A DNA stretch of 64,000 nt from Edolisoma coerulescens (taxonomy: Eukaryota; Chordata; Aves; Passeriformes; Campephagidae): positions 868,001 to 932,000 of the forward strand of contig VWZW01001369.1 in NCBI GenBank assembly GCA_013397115.1. The letters are read 5' to 3'. Made by a program: the position numbers and the translations under genes. Below the pieces are notes generated by a model, which was given only the letters and a program-made list of their open reading frames with translations, had not been told where the DNA came from and made no database searches. Positions 37,429 to 50,175 of this stretch are shown piece after piece; position 1 is the stretch's first letter; each line of letters opens with the position of its first letter.

Positions 37429-37570
37429 TGCACGGTCGGTTTGGGATTTGTCCCCGTTCCCATCAGCAGGGTGACGCCTGGCGGTGGGAGCCCAGGGGAG
37501 GACGCTGCCTGCGGCAGGGCGTGCCGGGCGGGTCCTACACCCCGGCTAAGGAGACTTTGCCGTCCAAAGG
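37429..37570. other. Small GC-rich patch upstream of STEAP1 island
   Basis: GC-rich, CpG-containing sequence (for example GCACGGTCGG, GCGTGCCGGGCGGG) in AT-rich surroundings, 0.8 kb beyond the main island. It could be an island shore or an alternative promoter. No recognisable gene. Confidence 0.35.
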
Positions 37571-38959
37571 GCTAAAACCATGTTCCTAGTGAGCTCTGTG
37601 ACAAAGAACTTCTCAGAAGCCCTGGTGTAAGCTCGTGTTACGGGAGCTACAGTTATAAAAGATAGCTCAAAATGCTGAGAGATTGCAGCATCTGGATTTG
37701 CTAAGAATAGAACACACTATCTTAAGGATAGAATATCCTTAAGGTATCCTTAGCCTTTTCATAAAACACACAAGAGCTAAGCTCCTGCATACACATTCTC
37801 AGAAGATGAGACGAAAAGCCAGCCAAAGTGTGAACCTGGCTATTAAATGAGTACCAGGTAAGCTGTTATACACAGATGCTTCTAGATATCTCTGGACAAG
37901 CAATCCCCTCTCTAGTCCTCATCCTGAGTAGTATTACGTGCCTGTCTGTGAATAAAAATGGAAAGCTCATTTTATGTGGGTGCTGACAAAGTGGAAATAG
38001 ATTCAAATGCTAGTGAAATCTTTCCTTTCATGGCTACCCTAAGGCATGACTTCCACATCACTCAAAGTACCACTTATGTTAGAATGGTTACTGGAAAGCA
38101 AACTGCATGGCAGTCCTGCAAACCATTACACTCAGATGTGAGCACTTCATGCTCACAGCTTCGAACTGGTATTTATGAGATGTGCTTTGCAAGAAATCTG
38201 AGGCTGAAGGTAGGAAACATCACAGGAATCAGGAGCTGATTCAAAATGAGATACTTTCTCTTGGCACATGTGGAATGGGCATGATGTCACTGACAAGAAT
38301 GTAAAGTCTTGCTGGTTTGGCTAACTCCAGAGGTTTAGAAGAGTATCAGTATGCTTTAACTCTTGTAGAAGCTGGGGGGGAAAGAATAGTACTTTTGTGG
38401 TTGCTGAAGTGTGTCAGCGTTTTTTCCAGAGAACAAAAATACTCTGGTGACATTGTCTTAGCCCGTCTGTGTTTTATTCCTTCTATATTCTGATCAAAGT
38501 CTATGTGTGATGTTGACAAAGAACATGAGGGAATGCTTGATTACGTTTTCTGGATGAAAAAAAATATTGCATCATTGCCAAGATTGCCAGACTGTTCTTT
38601 AATCTTGATAACAGTTTCATCAGAGTTTTTACATGGAGAAGTCTGTGGTCAGGACAATTTGTCTGCTTCTGCAACTGCTCTTTAGGCTAGGAGCTCTGAG
38701 AACAACTTGCCAAATGGCTGGAAAAGTGGTGCAGTGTTCCAGTAACGCACAAACCTATATATAATCATACTAACAGTCTTGCTCTGAACTTGTTGAGTAA
38801 GCTAACTATTAGTGTCAGCAAGATGACTACAGCATGCCCTTGGCTGACTCGGAAATGATGCTACAGAGGGGGAACTGGTGTGGAAGGGTGGAAACCATTC
38901 CCTCTAATTTGACCAAGTGCAAATGGGTTTGGTTCAGCTCGGTTGAAATGCTTAAACAG

Positions 38960-39262
38960 TGACTGAGTTTCCAGGAGGGCACTTGAAGGGTTCACTAGAG
39001 GCTTACCAAGGTGATAAAGGGCTCACAGCTCATGCTCCCTGGGGAGGGACGTGGGGGAACTGCACTTGTTTCATCTGGTGAAGAGCAGACTAAGGGATGA
39101 CATAGTGGCAACCCTCCATACTTGAAGGGAAGGTACAAAGGTGAGGAAGCCCAACTCTTGTTGGTAGTGCCAGGTAAAAACAGTCAGGGATCACAAATGG
39201 CAGTTCAAAGGTTCGCCTTGGGTTCTAGGGAAAAATTCTTCACTGAGAAGATAATGAAGATT
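38960..39262 (+). mobile_element. CR1 LINE fragment, plus orientation
   Basis: Blocks such as GGCTTACCAAGGTGATAAAG, GAAGAGCAGACTAAGGGATG and AAAATTCTTCACTGAGAAG match the C-terminal ORF2 region of CR1 in plus orientation. It abuts an oppositely oriented CR1 piece at about 39262. Confidence 0.65.
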
Positions 39263-39640
39263 GTCATTGTGTCCATTGCTTCTTGTGTTTCCTTTGAACT
39301 CCACTGAGAAGGGTGTGGCTCCATAATCTTTACTGTCTTCCTCCCTCAGGTATTCATATGTCATATTAGGAGCTTCCTTGAGCCTTCTGATCTCCAGGCT
39401 GAATAGTTCCAGCTCTCTCAACCTGTTGTTGTAGGAGAAATGCTTCAGTCCTTTAATGCTCTTCATGATGACCTGCGTGGAAGCAATTTCAGTACATCTG
39501 TTTCTTGCTTGTACTGAGGAGTCCAGAACTGAACACAGCAATGCAGGTGAGTCTCAGAGGGGCTGAGGGAAGGGGAAGGATGACCAGCTGGTAGTGCTCT
39601 TCCTAATGCAGCTTAGGACTTGATCTGGTATTGACAGGGG
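39263..39640 (-). mobile_element. CR1 LINE fragment, minus orientation
   Basis: The minus strand encodes IKGLKHFSYNNRLRELELFS and LEIRRLKEAPNMTYEYL, diverged CR1 ORF2, upstream of which GTACTGAGGAGTCCAGAACT (plus strand) is the typical minus-oriented CR1 block. Confidence 0.75.
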
Positions 39641-41396
39641 TCTTCCTTTGAGTGGGACAATGAACACAGAATTTTACTGCATTTATGTTTGTGCCCATGA
39701 AAATATGTGAGATGACACCAAGAAGACTCCTGCTCAGAATCCCCAAACTCAGCAGTCTGTGAAAAGAAACATAAAAATGTAGGTGATGCAAAGAATCATG
39801 TAGGAGTTTAGAAAATTATGAAAGAATTTGAAAATTCGTTTTGAAATGCTATCAAATTTAACGTGATTTTGAAAATTACAGCCTAAGAAACTGCAGTGTT
39901 GATTCCTAAATAGGAGTTGGGAATGGAAGTGGCAAATGCCCTGTGTTCATGTTGTGAGTAGGAGTTGCAGATGCAGCTGGTAGAGAATGCTTGTCCCTTG
40001 TGGACTAAGGCCGTTTGAGAACAGAGACATCAGAGAACATATTTGGTTTACTGTCATTTAATAAGCTCCTTTATCCAAGGGAATATGTCAGAAAGAGATC
40101 AGATAAGCAGACGACTGCTGTATTCCCTGCTGAATGAGTATGTAGTAAAGGACCAGCTGTTCTTAGTGAGGAACATTGTTAAAGTCAAACAAATTTCTTG
40201 CTTGGCCTGGATTTATCACACAAATTCTGATTCAAAGAAGTGGCACTCAAGCTACTTGAAATAGTTGAATTCCTCTGGAGGATTTAAGTCATCGGTGCCA
40301 AGTAACGGGAAGCTGAGGAAAATAACTACAGTGAAAAACAAAGAGGCTCAAGATTGTTTGAGAGGGCTGTTCAATCTTGTCAAACATGCGTAAGAAACAA
40401 AATTATGTACTACTTCTCCTGAATTATGAGAAATCAACGAAGCCACATGACACTCAAATAATTTTTTTAACAGTGATACTTTTAGACATTGTTGAAAGTA
40501 CAAGTAAAGACCACATGACTACCACAGTTAAAGTTCAATGAAATGAGTTGAAAAACAACTCAAAGTAGAGGAGAATAGCAGTATTTTATTTTCCCATTCC
40601 CTGTAAAAAATTGCATTCTGGATTTCAAGTATATAATTTGTAGACAAATACAGAAAGCACTTCCATTCTTAATTTGTCGAACTAACACCTTTCACAGCAT
40701 TCCTTTCTGTTAATGCATGTTGTTTCTTGGAAGCAACACAGAAGAATTTGTTTTATATTTAAGAAAAAAATTTGATTGAATCAGGCATAGCAGTATTCTT
40801 TGGGTATAATCATACACACTTAAAGTAATGCTTGCCCTTCCCAGTATGTTTGTCATTTTTGCTTACATAACATCTAAAATTGTACTGTTATCCCTTGAGG
40901 CAGCTGTGGTACTTCTCTGTGGTGTTTTGTTGATTTCAGGATTTTACCACACACATGTCACTGGAGTATGGAGCTGGCTGCCTTAAAATACTTATACCAG
41001 TGAAACCAGTGATAATAAAAATAACAATAATTTATATACAGATTAACAACAACAACAAAGCCACAACAACCCTGAAGCACTTCAAGGCTGTAAAATGTAA
41101 AGAATACAAGGGTAGGAATAGACTCACAGGGAAAGGGTTACTGAAAAAAGACAGAATATTGGTCATGCGGGTTTTTTTACAGGAAACCTTTTTACCTAAA
41201 TCTGATTATGTAATAGCAAACAGCAGTGGCAGATTTTCTGCTGTGGTATATATGGGTATTCATTACCTCTAATTGTTAAAAAAAGATAATGTTTTACAGT
41301 ATTTCTACAAGAATCCTTTGAAATTAAAATGCTTTGGAACATATCTTGTGAAAAAGTGTGGCTTGTTTCTCATTGCTATGGCTCTTTGATGGGTTT

Positions 41397-41946
41397 TGTT
41401 GGATGGTTGTTTAACCCCAGCCAGAAACCAAGCTCCAGGCAGCAGCTTCCTCACTCCCCCCTCAAAGGAATGGGGAAGTGAATTGGTAAGATAAATGTAA
41501 GAAAACTCACAGGCTGAGATAAAGACATTTTAATTAGTAAGAAAAAAGCTCTGTTCACAAGCAAAGCAAACCCACCTGAGGCAGGTGCTCAGCCATCTCC
41601 AGGAAAATAGGGCTCCATCAAATGAGCGTGACTTGGGTGACAAACGCCATCACTCCAAACATCCCCCCCTCCTTTTTCCCCAGCTTTATATGCTGAGCAT
41701 GATGCTGTGTGGTCTGGGATATTGCTTGGGTCAGTTGGGGTCAGCTGTCCCAGCTGTGTCCCCTCCCAACTTCCTGTGCATCTTCAGACCACTCACAGAT
41801 GGTGACAGCCTTGTCTCTGTGTAAGCCACACTCAGCAATAACAAAAACATCTCTCTATTATCAACACTGATTGCAGTGCAAATCCAAAACACAGCCCCAT
41901 GCCAGCCATTGTGAAGAAAATGAACTCTACCCCAGCCAAAAAAGCA
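41397..41946 (-). mobile_element. Solo LTR, avian ERV
   Basis: Runs from TGTTGGATGGTTGTTTAACC to CCCCAGCCAAAAAAGCA. In minus orientation it reads as a common songbird LTR: a TGCT...GGCTGGGGTAGAG-like start, CAGTGTTGATAATA-type U3 sequence, a TATAAAG box (reverse complement of CTTTATATG near 41683), and a GGCTGGGGTTAAAC-like end. About 550 bp, no internal retroviral genes. The reading frame at 41585-41824 is part of this LTR and not a gene. Confidence 0.75.
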
Positions 41947-43439
41947 CAGTGGTTTAGGAATGGCATTAGAATGCCATTATACTTCCCGTGAGGAGCTACA
42001 AAGGCGTGTGGTGGCACAAAATTGTCAAAATGTTGTAGCATCCCTCCCACGACCATGCTCTTTCCCAGGTCTTCTACATCAGAAATTTATCAGAAAATCT
42101 TGTTCTAAAACCATGTTTTAAAATCTTTACAGTTTGTATGGAATTTTTTGGCACTACACCTACCACAGAAACCTGCAGGTTTTTTTCCTACCCCTTTAGT
42201 GCCTACAAACCACAGTCCCTGGTGTTAGATGTGGTGGAAACAGAAACCATGGGCACTGACACCTTCTCTGCAGGCCATGATGTAGGTTTCATATTCAAAA
42301 CAGTAGGAGAGAGGTGATGCAAGCACATGGGGAGGAAGCTGAACTGAACATGGTTTTAGGAATGTAATGAGAGAGTAATGGTTTGGATATCAGGCTGTGG
42401 TGATAACTGTCCAGTGTGATGATAGCAGTCTCAACTGCTGGATGCCATTGTAATAGCAACAGCTTCCTAATTTTAAAGAGGGATTTGTAAGAAGACAAGG
42501 AATTGGCTTTGTCAGAATTTATAAGTAATTTCTTGGTTACTAAGATGTCTTTGTGAATTGAGCAGAAATTCTTAAAACACTATGTTAAGGGTACTGATGT
42601 ATTTAAAAAGACCCTAAGTTTTTCAGACACTTGTTAGAAATTTGATATGATCTCAACAATTGTGGAACAGAACCTGCTGATGCATTTGAAATTACTTAAA
42701 TACTTTGATCAAGTAATACAATAATTAATTTAAATAAAACAAAGTTGTCTGCCATCCAATTTTGGGAAAATACTTTTTGTGTGGAACTACTGCATTAATA
42801 CATTTATTGTGGTTGGTAAGGGAATTGTTGCTCACATGCAAAGACTGACAACACAATTGCACATATGTCTTCAATATGGAAATAATTGTGCTCATTAGAA
42901 CTTGTTAAATTGGATATTTTCCTAGATTTGGAATTAATTTTCAACAATTTAAGTGCTAATATTGATATTATATATCAATTGTAAGTTCTTACAGCAATAG
43001 TATTTTTAAATCAGAACAGTTTTTCTATTTACAAAGGAATAGACCTTTTGTTCAAAACCTAATACTGGAATTCTGGTTTAAGATTCTGACTGTTCAAGAA
43101 TACTATCCATGGACAAAATTAAAATGTTCCTGCCGTCCAGAAGCACTATTCTATGTGACTAACTTCACACTATGAACAACACTAGATATCTGATGCTAAT
43201 TGTCAGAAATAATCCAAGAGATTATATCTAAAATGAGATATTTGTTTGGACTTATTCCCACTGCCTGGGGCACTGGTCTACTCTAGAAGCAGAGCAGGGA
43301 CTCAAAAAATAATTGGAGCAGGAAATGAGGCAGGGCTGGAACAGACAGGGAACTCAAGCAGAGCAGGAACAGCAAGCTCTTGCATGCTGCAGGTTCCAGA
43401 GAAAAACTGTAAGCTTCCATCTAACAGCCATCCCATCGG

Positions 43440-44110
43440 AAATGAGCTTTGCAGGAGACACAAAAACTGGGTAGAGTGGTAGATGTACCAGATTGTTGTG
43501 CTATCATTCAGAGTTGCTTCAGCAGGATGTAGAAATGGGCCAATGTGAAGTTCAGCTAAATCCTGCACCCGGGAAGAAATAAACCCATACACCAGAGCAG
43601 GCTGGTGGCTGACCAGCTGGAAAGAAGCCTGGGAGAAAAGGCCTTGGAGGTCCTGGGGAGACCCCAAATGGACATGAGCACCCTTGGAACAAAGAAGGCC
43701 ATCAATCTCCTGGGCAGCAGCAAACAGAGAATTGCCAGTGGGTTGAGGGAAGAAGTTATCTTTCTCCTCATCTGTCAGTCCACATCTAGAATGCTGAGTA
43801 CTGTTCTGGGCTCTCCATATTTGAATGAGTCCAGCGAGGGCTGACAAAGACAATTAAAGGATTGGAGCATCTGACATAAGCAAAGATGGGCTGCGTAGCT
43901 TGGAGGAGTGAAGGCATGGGGACATTTCATCTATGTGTAAATACCAGGGAGTAAAGAAGAGACAGACATTTCTCAATGACAGAACAAGAGGCAATGGGTA
44001 CAAATTGAAATACAGGAAATTCCATCTAAACTTAAAAGAAATATTCCTGATGAGCTGTGGTTGAGATTGCATTGATTGTGAAAAGACTGAGGTCAAACTC
44101 CGCCCTAATG
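43440..44110 (+). mobile_element. CR1 LINE 3' fragment, about 670 bp
   Basis: Plus-strand blocks TGCACCCGGGAAGAAATAAA, CAGGCTGGTGGCTGACCAGC, GAGAAAAGGCCTTGGAGGTC and AGGAAATTCCATCTAAACTT follow the order of the CR1 ORF2 C-terminus. It is strongly decayed with many frame breaks. The 183-codon antisense frame over 43302-43853 is a shadow. Confidence 0.75.
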
Positions 44111-46884
44111 ACTATGGATAGTTTCAGGAACTGGATTTGAGAGTGCACTAACTTGAATGTAGAGGTTGAGTGATGACACAAGATCTTGATGGAAACTTTA
44201 AATCCATATCAGAGGAAGTGTAGTCAGAAATCTCCTTTTGGGTAATTTTTTTGTTTGGTTGTTGACCTTACTTGAAGTCTCAAGTAGATGTCTGGTTTTC
44301 TGCTACTTTGCTACTTTGGCACACTTGTTTTAGTAGAGTTGTTGACCTAAGGTGACTTAGCATTAATGGTCCTCTGAAAATTCCATCTCTGCCAATTCTA
44401 CTTGAGATCTCAATGAAAATGGAGGCAAGGAGAGTGTAGTGAAAGCAAAGACAGACACTGACATGGATTTAATCATTGCAGGCTGACAAATGAAACCTTG
44501 GCAATTGCTTCACAAAGAGATGAGAGTCAAGCCAGAAGGTCTTTAAACTACTTCATAGAAAAATTGCATATGTCTTGTCTCCTATCTAGTTTCAAAAACA
44601 ATATTAGAAGATGAAACAGTGTAGAGAAACCCAGTCTGAGGATTCATAAAGAGCAGCAAAGCTAAAGAAACCAGGTTTTCTTAAAATGGTTTATTATTGT
44701 AGGTCCCTGATTGTCAGTATGGATATGGTATAAACTACAACATGATTTTTTTTCCTTCCTAATCTGCATCATCTGATAACACTGTCCTGACTTACTTAGT
44801 CAACAGTCCATGAAAAAAACAGAGACTTCAAAGACAGGAACTATGCTCCTAAATATTCAGGTGATCTACAAGGGGCTGAGTACCTTTACTGTCACTTAAG
44901 AGATCCCCTGTGATCGCAAGCACTTTTTTCTTATTGCCTAAAACAACTGTTTGGAGCTTTATGAATTCTATTCTGCAAGGCATCTATCTAACTTTTTGGT
45001 GTTGTGGTGCTTTGCAAGCCTAAAAAACTGAAGTAGGCTGGTATGCTTAAGGATGCCTTAGTGTCTTTGAAGAACTTGCCTAATGACTGCTGTAGTGGTA
45101 TTTAATGAATGTTCTTTAATAAACTGATGTGGTAAACTATAAACCTTTTATCTTTGTCCGTAAGAAGATACTCCTTTTGACTGACTTGTGGCTAAATCGT
45201 TCCCGGTTCTACCAACTGCCACTTCTTGTAAATTTAGAGCTTTCAACGAAACAAAAATCATCCTAATATACAGTCCCAAAACACAACTTAGAGGGGAAAG
45301 TTAAAATAAAGTACTCTGAATAGATGTAATCTAGTATCCTTTGTGTTTTATCGTCTAGATTGTTACTTAAGTTTGGGCTCACAAATGCTGTTTTATGTTG
45401 ACAGAAATTGAAAATCCTGATTTTCATTACTTATCCTGACTATCTTGTTTAAAAGTAACTCAAATAATGTGTTTCTATATTATATAAAAGTCATTGATAT
45501 AAATATAGTTGAAAGAATTTATTACATTTCAATAATGGTACTAGCAAAGTTATAAAAATAAGTTATAGAATTTTTTCCAATTTTGGTTACATTCGTACTG
45601 AGTTCTGCCCTATTGTTACTGCTTTGGTGCCGAAGAAAAAAACCAGGTTCTGTCTTAGTATGTTTTTTTCACAGTTAATTTGTGTAAAGCATGCATAGTT
45701 ATTTGTAACCCTAGAAAAAATGACAGGTCAGATTTTTTTATAATGCCTTTGAAAGGAAGAGAGGTGTAACACATTTAACAGATCAGTAGAGCAAAGTAAA
45801 ATGGTGATGAAGTAAGTTCTTTTGGTAATACATTAATTTCAAATGCAAGTTCACACAACATTCAGATGTTGCAAGAATTTTCATAAGTGAGTTAAATACT
45901 GTATCAGTGCTAGCTGTATATACATACAATTGTAATTAAGAAAAGGGCTAGAAATTATATAAGAGAAAAAGAAATACTCTTTTCCCATATAAGTCTTTTT
46001 TCCTGCTCTAAAATGTAGTTATATTGTAGAGTCAGAAGTACTAAATGAAACACTGAAGCTGTTTGGTATAGAGAAGTGCATGTGGGTTAGAATAAATGGG
46101 ACTGCATTGAAGCAGAGAAGGAAGTTGGCTTGTATTTAAAATTAAATCAGTAATTTGGAAATGAAAGTGATGGGTAGTGGTGCCTAATTCTACTGTTGTG
46201 GAGTTGATTCAGCATCACATCTATTTGACACTAGTGTTGTGTTATTGTTGGTGGAATTGTTCCTTCTTTAGCATCGCAAAAGAACATGGCTTAACCCTAT
46301 AGAATTTCCAGTGTGGAAATTCCTCAGTAAATTATGGGACAATTTAATTCCTGTGTTAGATAACGGAATATTCCTTACTGAAAGAGGTTGTGGTCCTTTA
46401 AATATTGTATAAAAATACTCTTAGTTTTACTTTTGGCCTCGAATAGGTGCACTTTGTAGTGTAATACACTGGAGCAAAGTTAATCCATATGCTAGCAAGC
46501 CCTTTTTCTGCTAGAAAGGCTTTTGAGTTTTGGTGGCATGGGAAATGACAAAACTCTGTCATTAAATAGCTTCTCCCTTTACTGCCATGCTGACCACCTC
46601 TACTTTCATCCACAAATTCATCTAGCTATCTCTCTGAAACACATGAAGTTATATTTTGACTCAAGGGAAGAAACAACAGCTTCCGGTATACTCTCTCTCC
46701 TCATCCCAGCTGTTGACTTTTCCATGTGGCCAGCTGTTTCTCTGTGACAGCCTTCCCTCTTCAGAACAGCATACTTTGGAAAATGTAAGACATTACTCTG
46801 TTTCTGGAAAACAGCTTCTATTCTCCCCCGTCCATTCTTGGCCATGTTCTGTGGCCTGAAGAGTAGAACTTCAATATCAGTGTG

Positions 46885-46935
46885 GGGTTTTTGTTTGTTT
46901 GTTTAGTTGGTTTGTTTGTTTTTTCTTTTTTTCTA
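46885..46935 (+). repeat. TTTG-type simple repeat
   Basis: Imperfect (TTTG)n and T-rich sequence, TTTTTGTTTGTTTGTTTAG and continuing. Confidence 0.8.
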
Positions 46936-49875
46936 GTTGTTGTTTGAGACCAAAAATGGACTGAAGAAGTAATTTCCATTGTCCTAGTTCAAATGTTTTG
47001 TTTTATCTGTAAGAAACACAAAACTTGGATGTGGGTGACTTTATTTTGAGAAAAAACTGCATGAAGTCCTCTAGTATGAGAAAGAAAAGTTCTGGGTGAG
47101 GAGAAATAAGCAAATACTCAGTATTGGGTCATATCTTGTTTTTGTTCTCTGAAAAGTCCTTTTTTATTTGCCCCCAGTACTACTATTACTAAATTAGCTG
47201 CAATGCCAGAACATGCTCATATCCTAATACAGCCCTAAGAACTTCCAGCTTGCAGCAGCCAAGCTTTCTGCTAGTGATATAACTAGCACATAGTTTTTGT
47301 AGGGGTGAAAGCCTGACTGAAAGGTCATTGAGGTCAAGGGCAGATATTCTGCCACTGACTTCAACAGACTTTGTGTCTGGTCCTTTGTAAGAAGCTGTTA
47401 CCCAAAAAGCTCCAAAATGCAGGTCGGTGTCAGACTCGATGCTTGATTTCCTCTGAAGCTGAACACTAGAAGGTAGCTGTGATTCCATGGTGAACATGCA
47501 GGGTGCCTTGCTGACACTCAACAGAGGCACCTGAGATACAAGACTGGGTGTTTTTTGGCTCCCCTGGGTATTTTTTAGTTTGTGTTTTGCTGCAATATCT
47601 CATGTCTGCTGTGCCCTAAGAACAGGAACATATAAAGTTACTATAACTCAGTTGGTGTTTGATAATTTGTTAAGCTGCTGTCAAATTGTAACAAGGCGTG
47701 AGGTCTGAGCTTGAATAAAAGTACCACTCCCAGCAACAAATGGGAATTAAAATGTTGTATCAATTATGGTTTTTATAGCAGGAGTAAATCTGTTTTAATT
47801 ACTGAAATGGGTTAAGTCATGTCCAACAAGAATAAAAATGCACTGAAAACATCTATTTCCTAAACTAACAGGATGACATGAAGCAGCCATCCTGAAGTAA
47901 TAAACACTTAGAATTAAGCAATGAAATCTCTGTAATTAAATACTTCATAAGGGAGGCCTAAACTTACTGTGAAAGAGACAGCAAGGTGAAATAAATAGTA
48001 AAGCAAATGAATAATTTCACTGAGGTTATTTAATTTCTTTTTCATTCATTGATTGTTTCTACAATAGGTGTTTACTTCATAAATCCACTATGAACACAAG
48101 TTCACCAAGTCATCAAGGGTGCTGAAAAGGAAGGTGCCAGCATGTGAGCCAGCATATGCTGCTTATCAAACTTTTGACAAATTCCAGAGCATAAAAGAGA
48201 CAATTAATGCTGGAGGGAGATTCCAGAATGATATCTTCCATGATGCTCATATTTTATCTGGATGAGATGTACAGAAGTGTAAACTCCAACAAAATAATGC
48301 TTCCCAGCTACTTCAGAGTATCCGTTTTCTCAGCTGAATGTCTGTGCCCTGAGCCAGACGCTGCCTGTGGGTAGTGTCCTGAGGGAGCATTTTTAGAGGG
48401 ACTGTCATGTGGATGGTGGGACATGGAAGGTGGACTGGAGGAAAGCGTCCTGGAGTAGGACTCTGATAACTTCCTTCTTGGCCACTTTCGACAGCTTATT
48501 GGATGCTTTTGGAAAAAATCACTGTTTTGTGTCTCTGTTTCCCCTCTTTAACATACGGATATTCATCCTGATATCTCTGAAAATATTTTGAGGTCACTAA
48601 GGTCAAACACTACAGCAGAGAATGAAAGTAGCAATTGCTGTACTTACCAGTCTTGGGATGTGCTGAATTGTAAGCCTGAGACTTTACTAAGTGTGTAGCA
48701 ACACTCTGTAATTACTTGTATATACTCTTCCTACAGGTTTACACACTTCTTTCCTACATGTTCCTTATTCTTACCTAGTTGAATAGAGAAGGTGTATCCA
48801 TGCTCAGGGTGTTCTGGGTTCTTACTGATTTCAATTAATTCATGCACTTTGTGGCAGCCAGACAGTAGCTATGCTGCTTCCTGACCGTGTAACGTTTGGT
48901 GAATGAAGGAAGAGTTAAGCCCTTAAAAAATGAGCAGGTGTACTCTAGGTCCTAAAGCCAGTTGTTCTCAGCATATGATAGATACTTGACTCTCTTTTGT
49001 GGAGGTACAAGTTGAAATAATGTTCATCTCTCTCGTATGAACTTTTTTTTCAATGATTTTTTAGAATGTAAAATGGTTTCACTTGGAAGCAGATTTTGGG
49101 TTATGTCTCCTGGGAATAGTGGATGAGTTGGGTGAGAAAAGGCTGTTATGGATTAAGAATGTCTGATGCTCTGCCACTATGCTGCACCTGTTAGAACAGC
49201 CCTAAAATTATTTTAAGTATTACCAGTCAGACTTGGTGTCATAAGAACTATTCACTGCATGGAAATAATAGGGTGGATGGTGATAGCCATTCATCCTCTT
49301 GGCCTTTTCTTGTGTTTCTCTGCTGAGACTACAGGCAGTAAGTGGAGAGAGGTGACTGCTAGTTCCATGATTTTTGAGGCTTCACAACGCTGAAGGCCAT
49401 TACAGATTACTTGAAGAATCAACAAATGTAATAATATTGTGCATTTTCTTTGGAATGATAAATACTTTGGTCATGAATAAAACCTTTACTATGTGTCTTT
49501 ATACAGCAGTCTTCTCCAGTTGCATTTCAAGTGCTATTGCTGTTTAAACTTTACATTAATATATTCGTAATAATAATTTATTAAATGTTATGTATGTCTT
49601 TCTGTGACACCAAGCAGCCTTCATTGTGAAATAGGATTCTGCTGTGCATTAACAAATGTGAATTCTAATAATGATGAAAGAGGAGCTAAATATCAGAAGA
49701 AAACAAGTGTATAGTGGGAGCTATTGATCTACGGAGAGAAAACAAGTAGATACTAGCTCTTAAGTCAGCATATCCAGAGACACTTTACAAATTTGTGTTC
49801 AATCTGACTACCTCAGGAGAGCTGTGTATCAACAGCAGTAAACCTTTCTGTAACTGACTTCAGAACAAAATAAAG

Positions 49876-49955
49876 TTGTGGTGGTTTTTTTGTTTGGGGT
49901 TTTTTTTTTGTTCTGTTTTTTGGTTTTTTTTTCCCCCTTTTCTTTTCTTGGTTTA
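49876..49955 (+). repeat. T-rich low-complexity tract
   Basis: Long T runs broken by G and C, such as GTGGTTTTTTTGTTTGGGG. It explains the hydrophobic reading frame over 49878-50132. Confidence 0.8.
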
Positions 49956-50042
49956 GACTTTGAAAATGCTGAGACTGAAAAGTTGTATTTGTATCATCTT
50001 GCACATTCTGATCTGGATATACTTTTGGATATACTGGACATA

Positions 50043-50083
50043 ATTTTTTTTTTGTTTGGAGGGTTTGTTTGTTTGTTTGTTAC
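50043..50083 (+). repeat. T run and GTTT simple repeat
   Basis: Nine or more T residues, then GTTTGTTTGTTTGTTTG. Confidence 0.8.
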
Positions 50084-50161
50084 ATTGCTATTTGTATGGC
50101 TTTTAAAAGGTAAAAATATAAAAATAATTTAAAAAATAAAAACAATAAGAAAAAAGTTTGA

Positions 50162-50175
50162 CCACAAGGTGGCAG
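50162..50175 (+). promoter_or_regulatory. CTCF-like motif
   Basis: CCACAAGGTGGCAG fits the vertebrate CTCF core (CCASYAGRKGGCR) at nearly every position. It lies in unique AT-rich DNA about 14 kb upstream of the STEAP1 island. A sequence match alone does not show binding. Confidence 0.4.

Noticed and set aside
43302..43853. 183-codon minus-strand open frame
   Set aside because: It is largely antisense to a plus-oriented CR1 fragment; the repeat is the better explanation.
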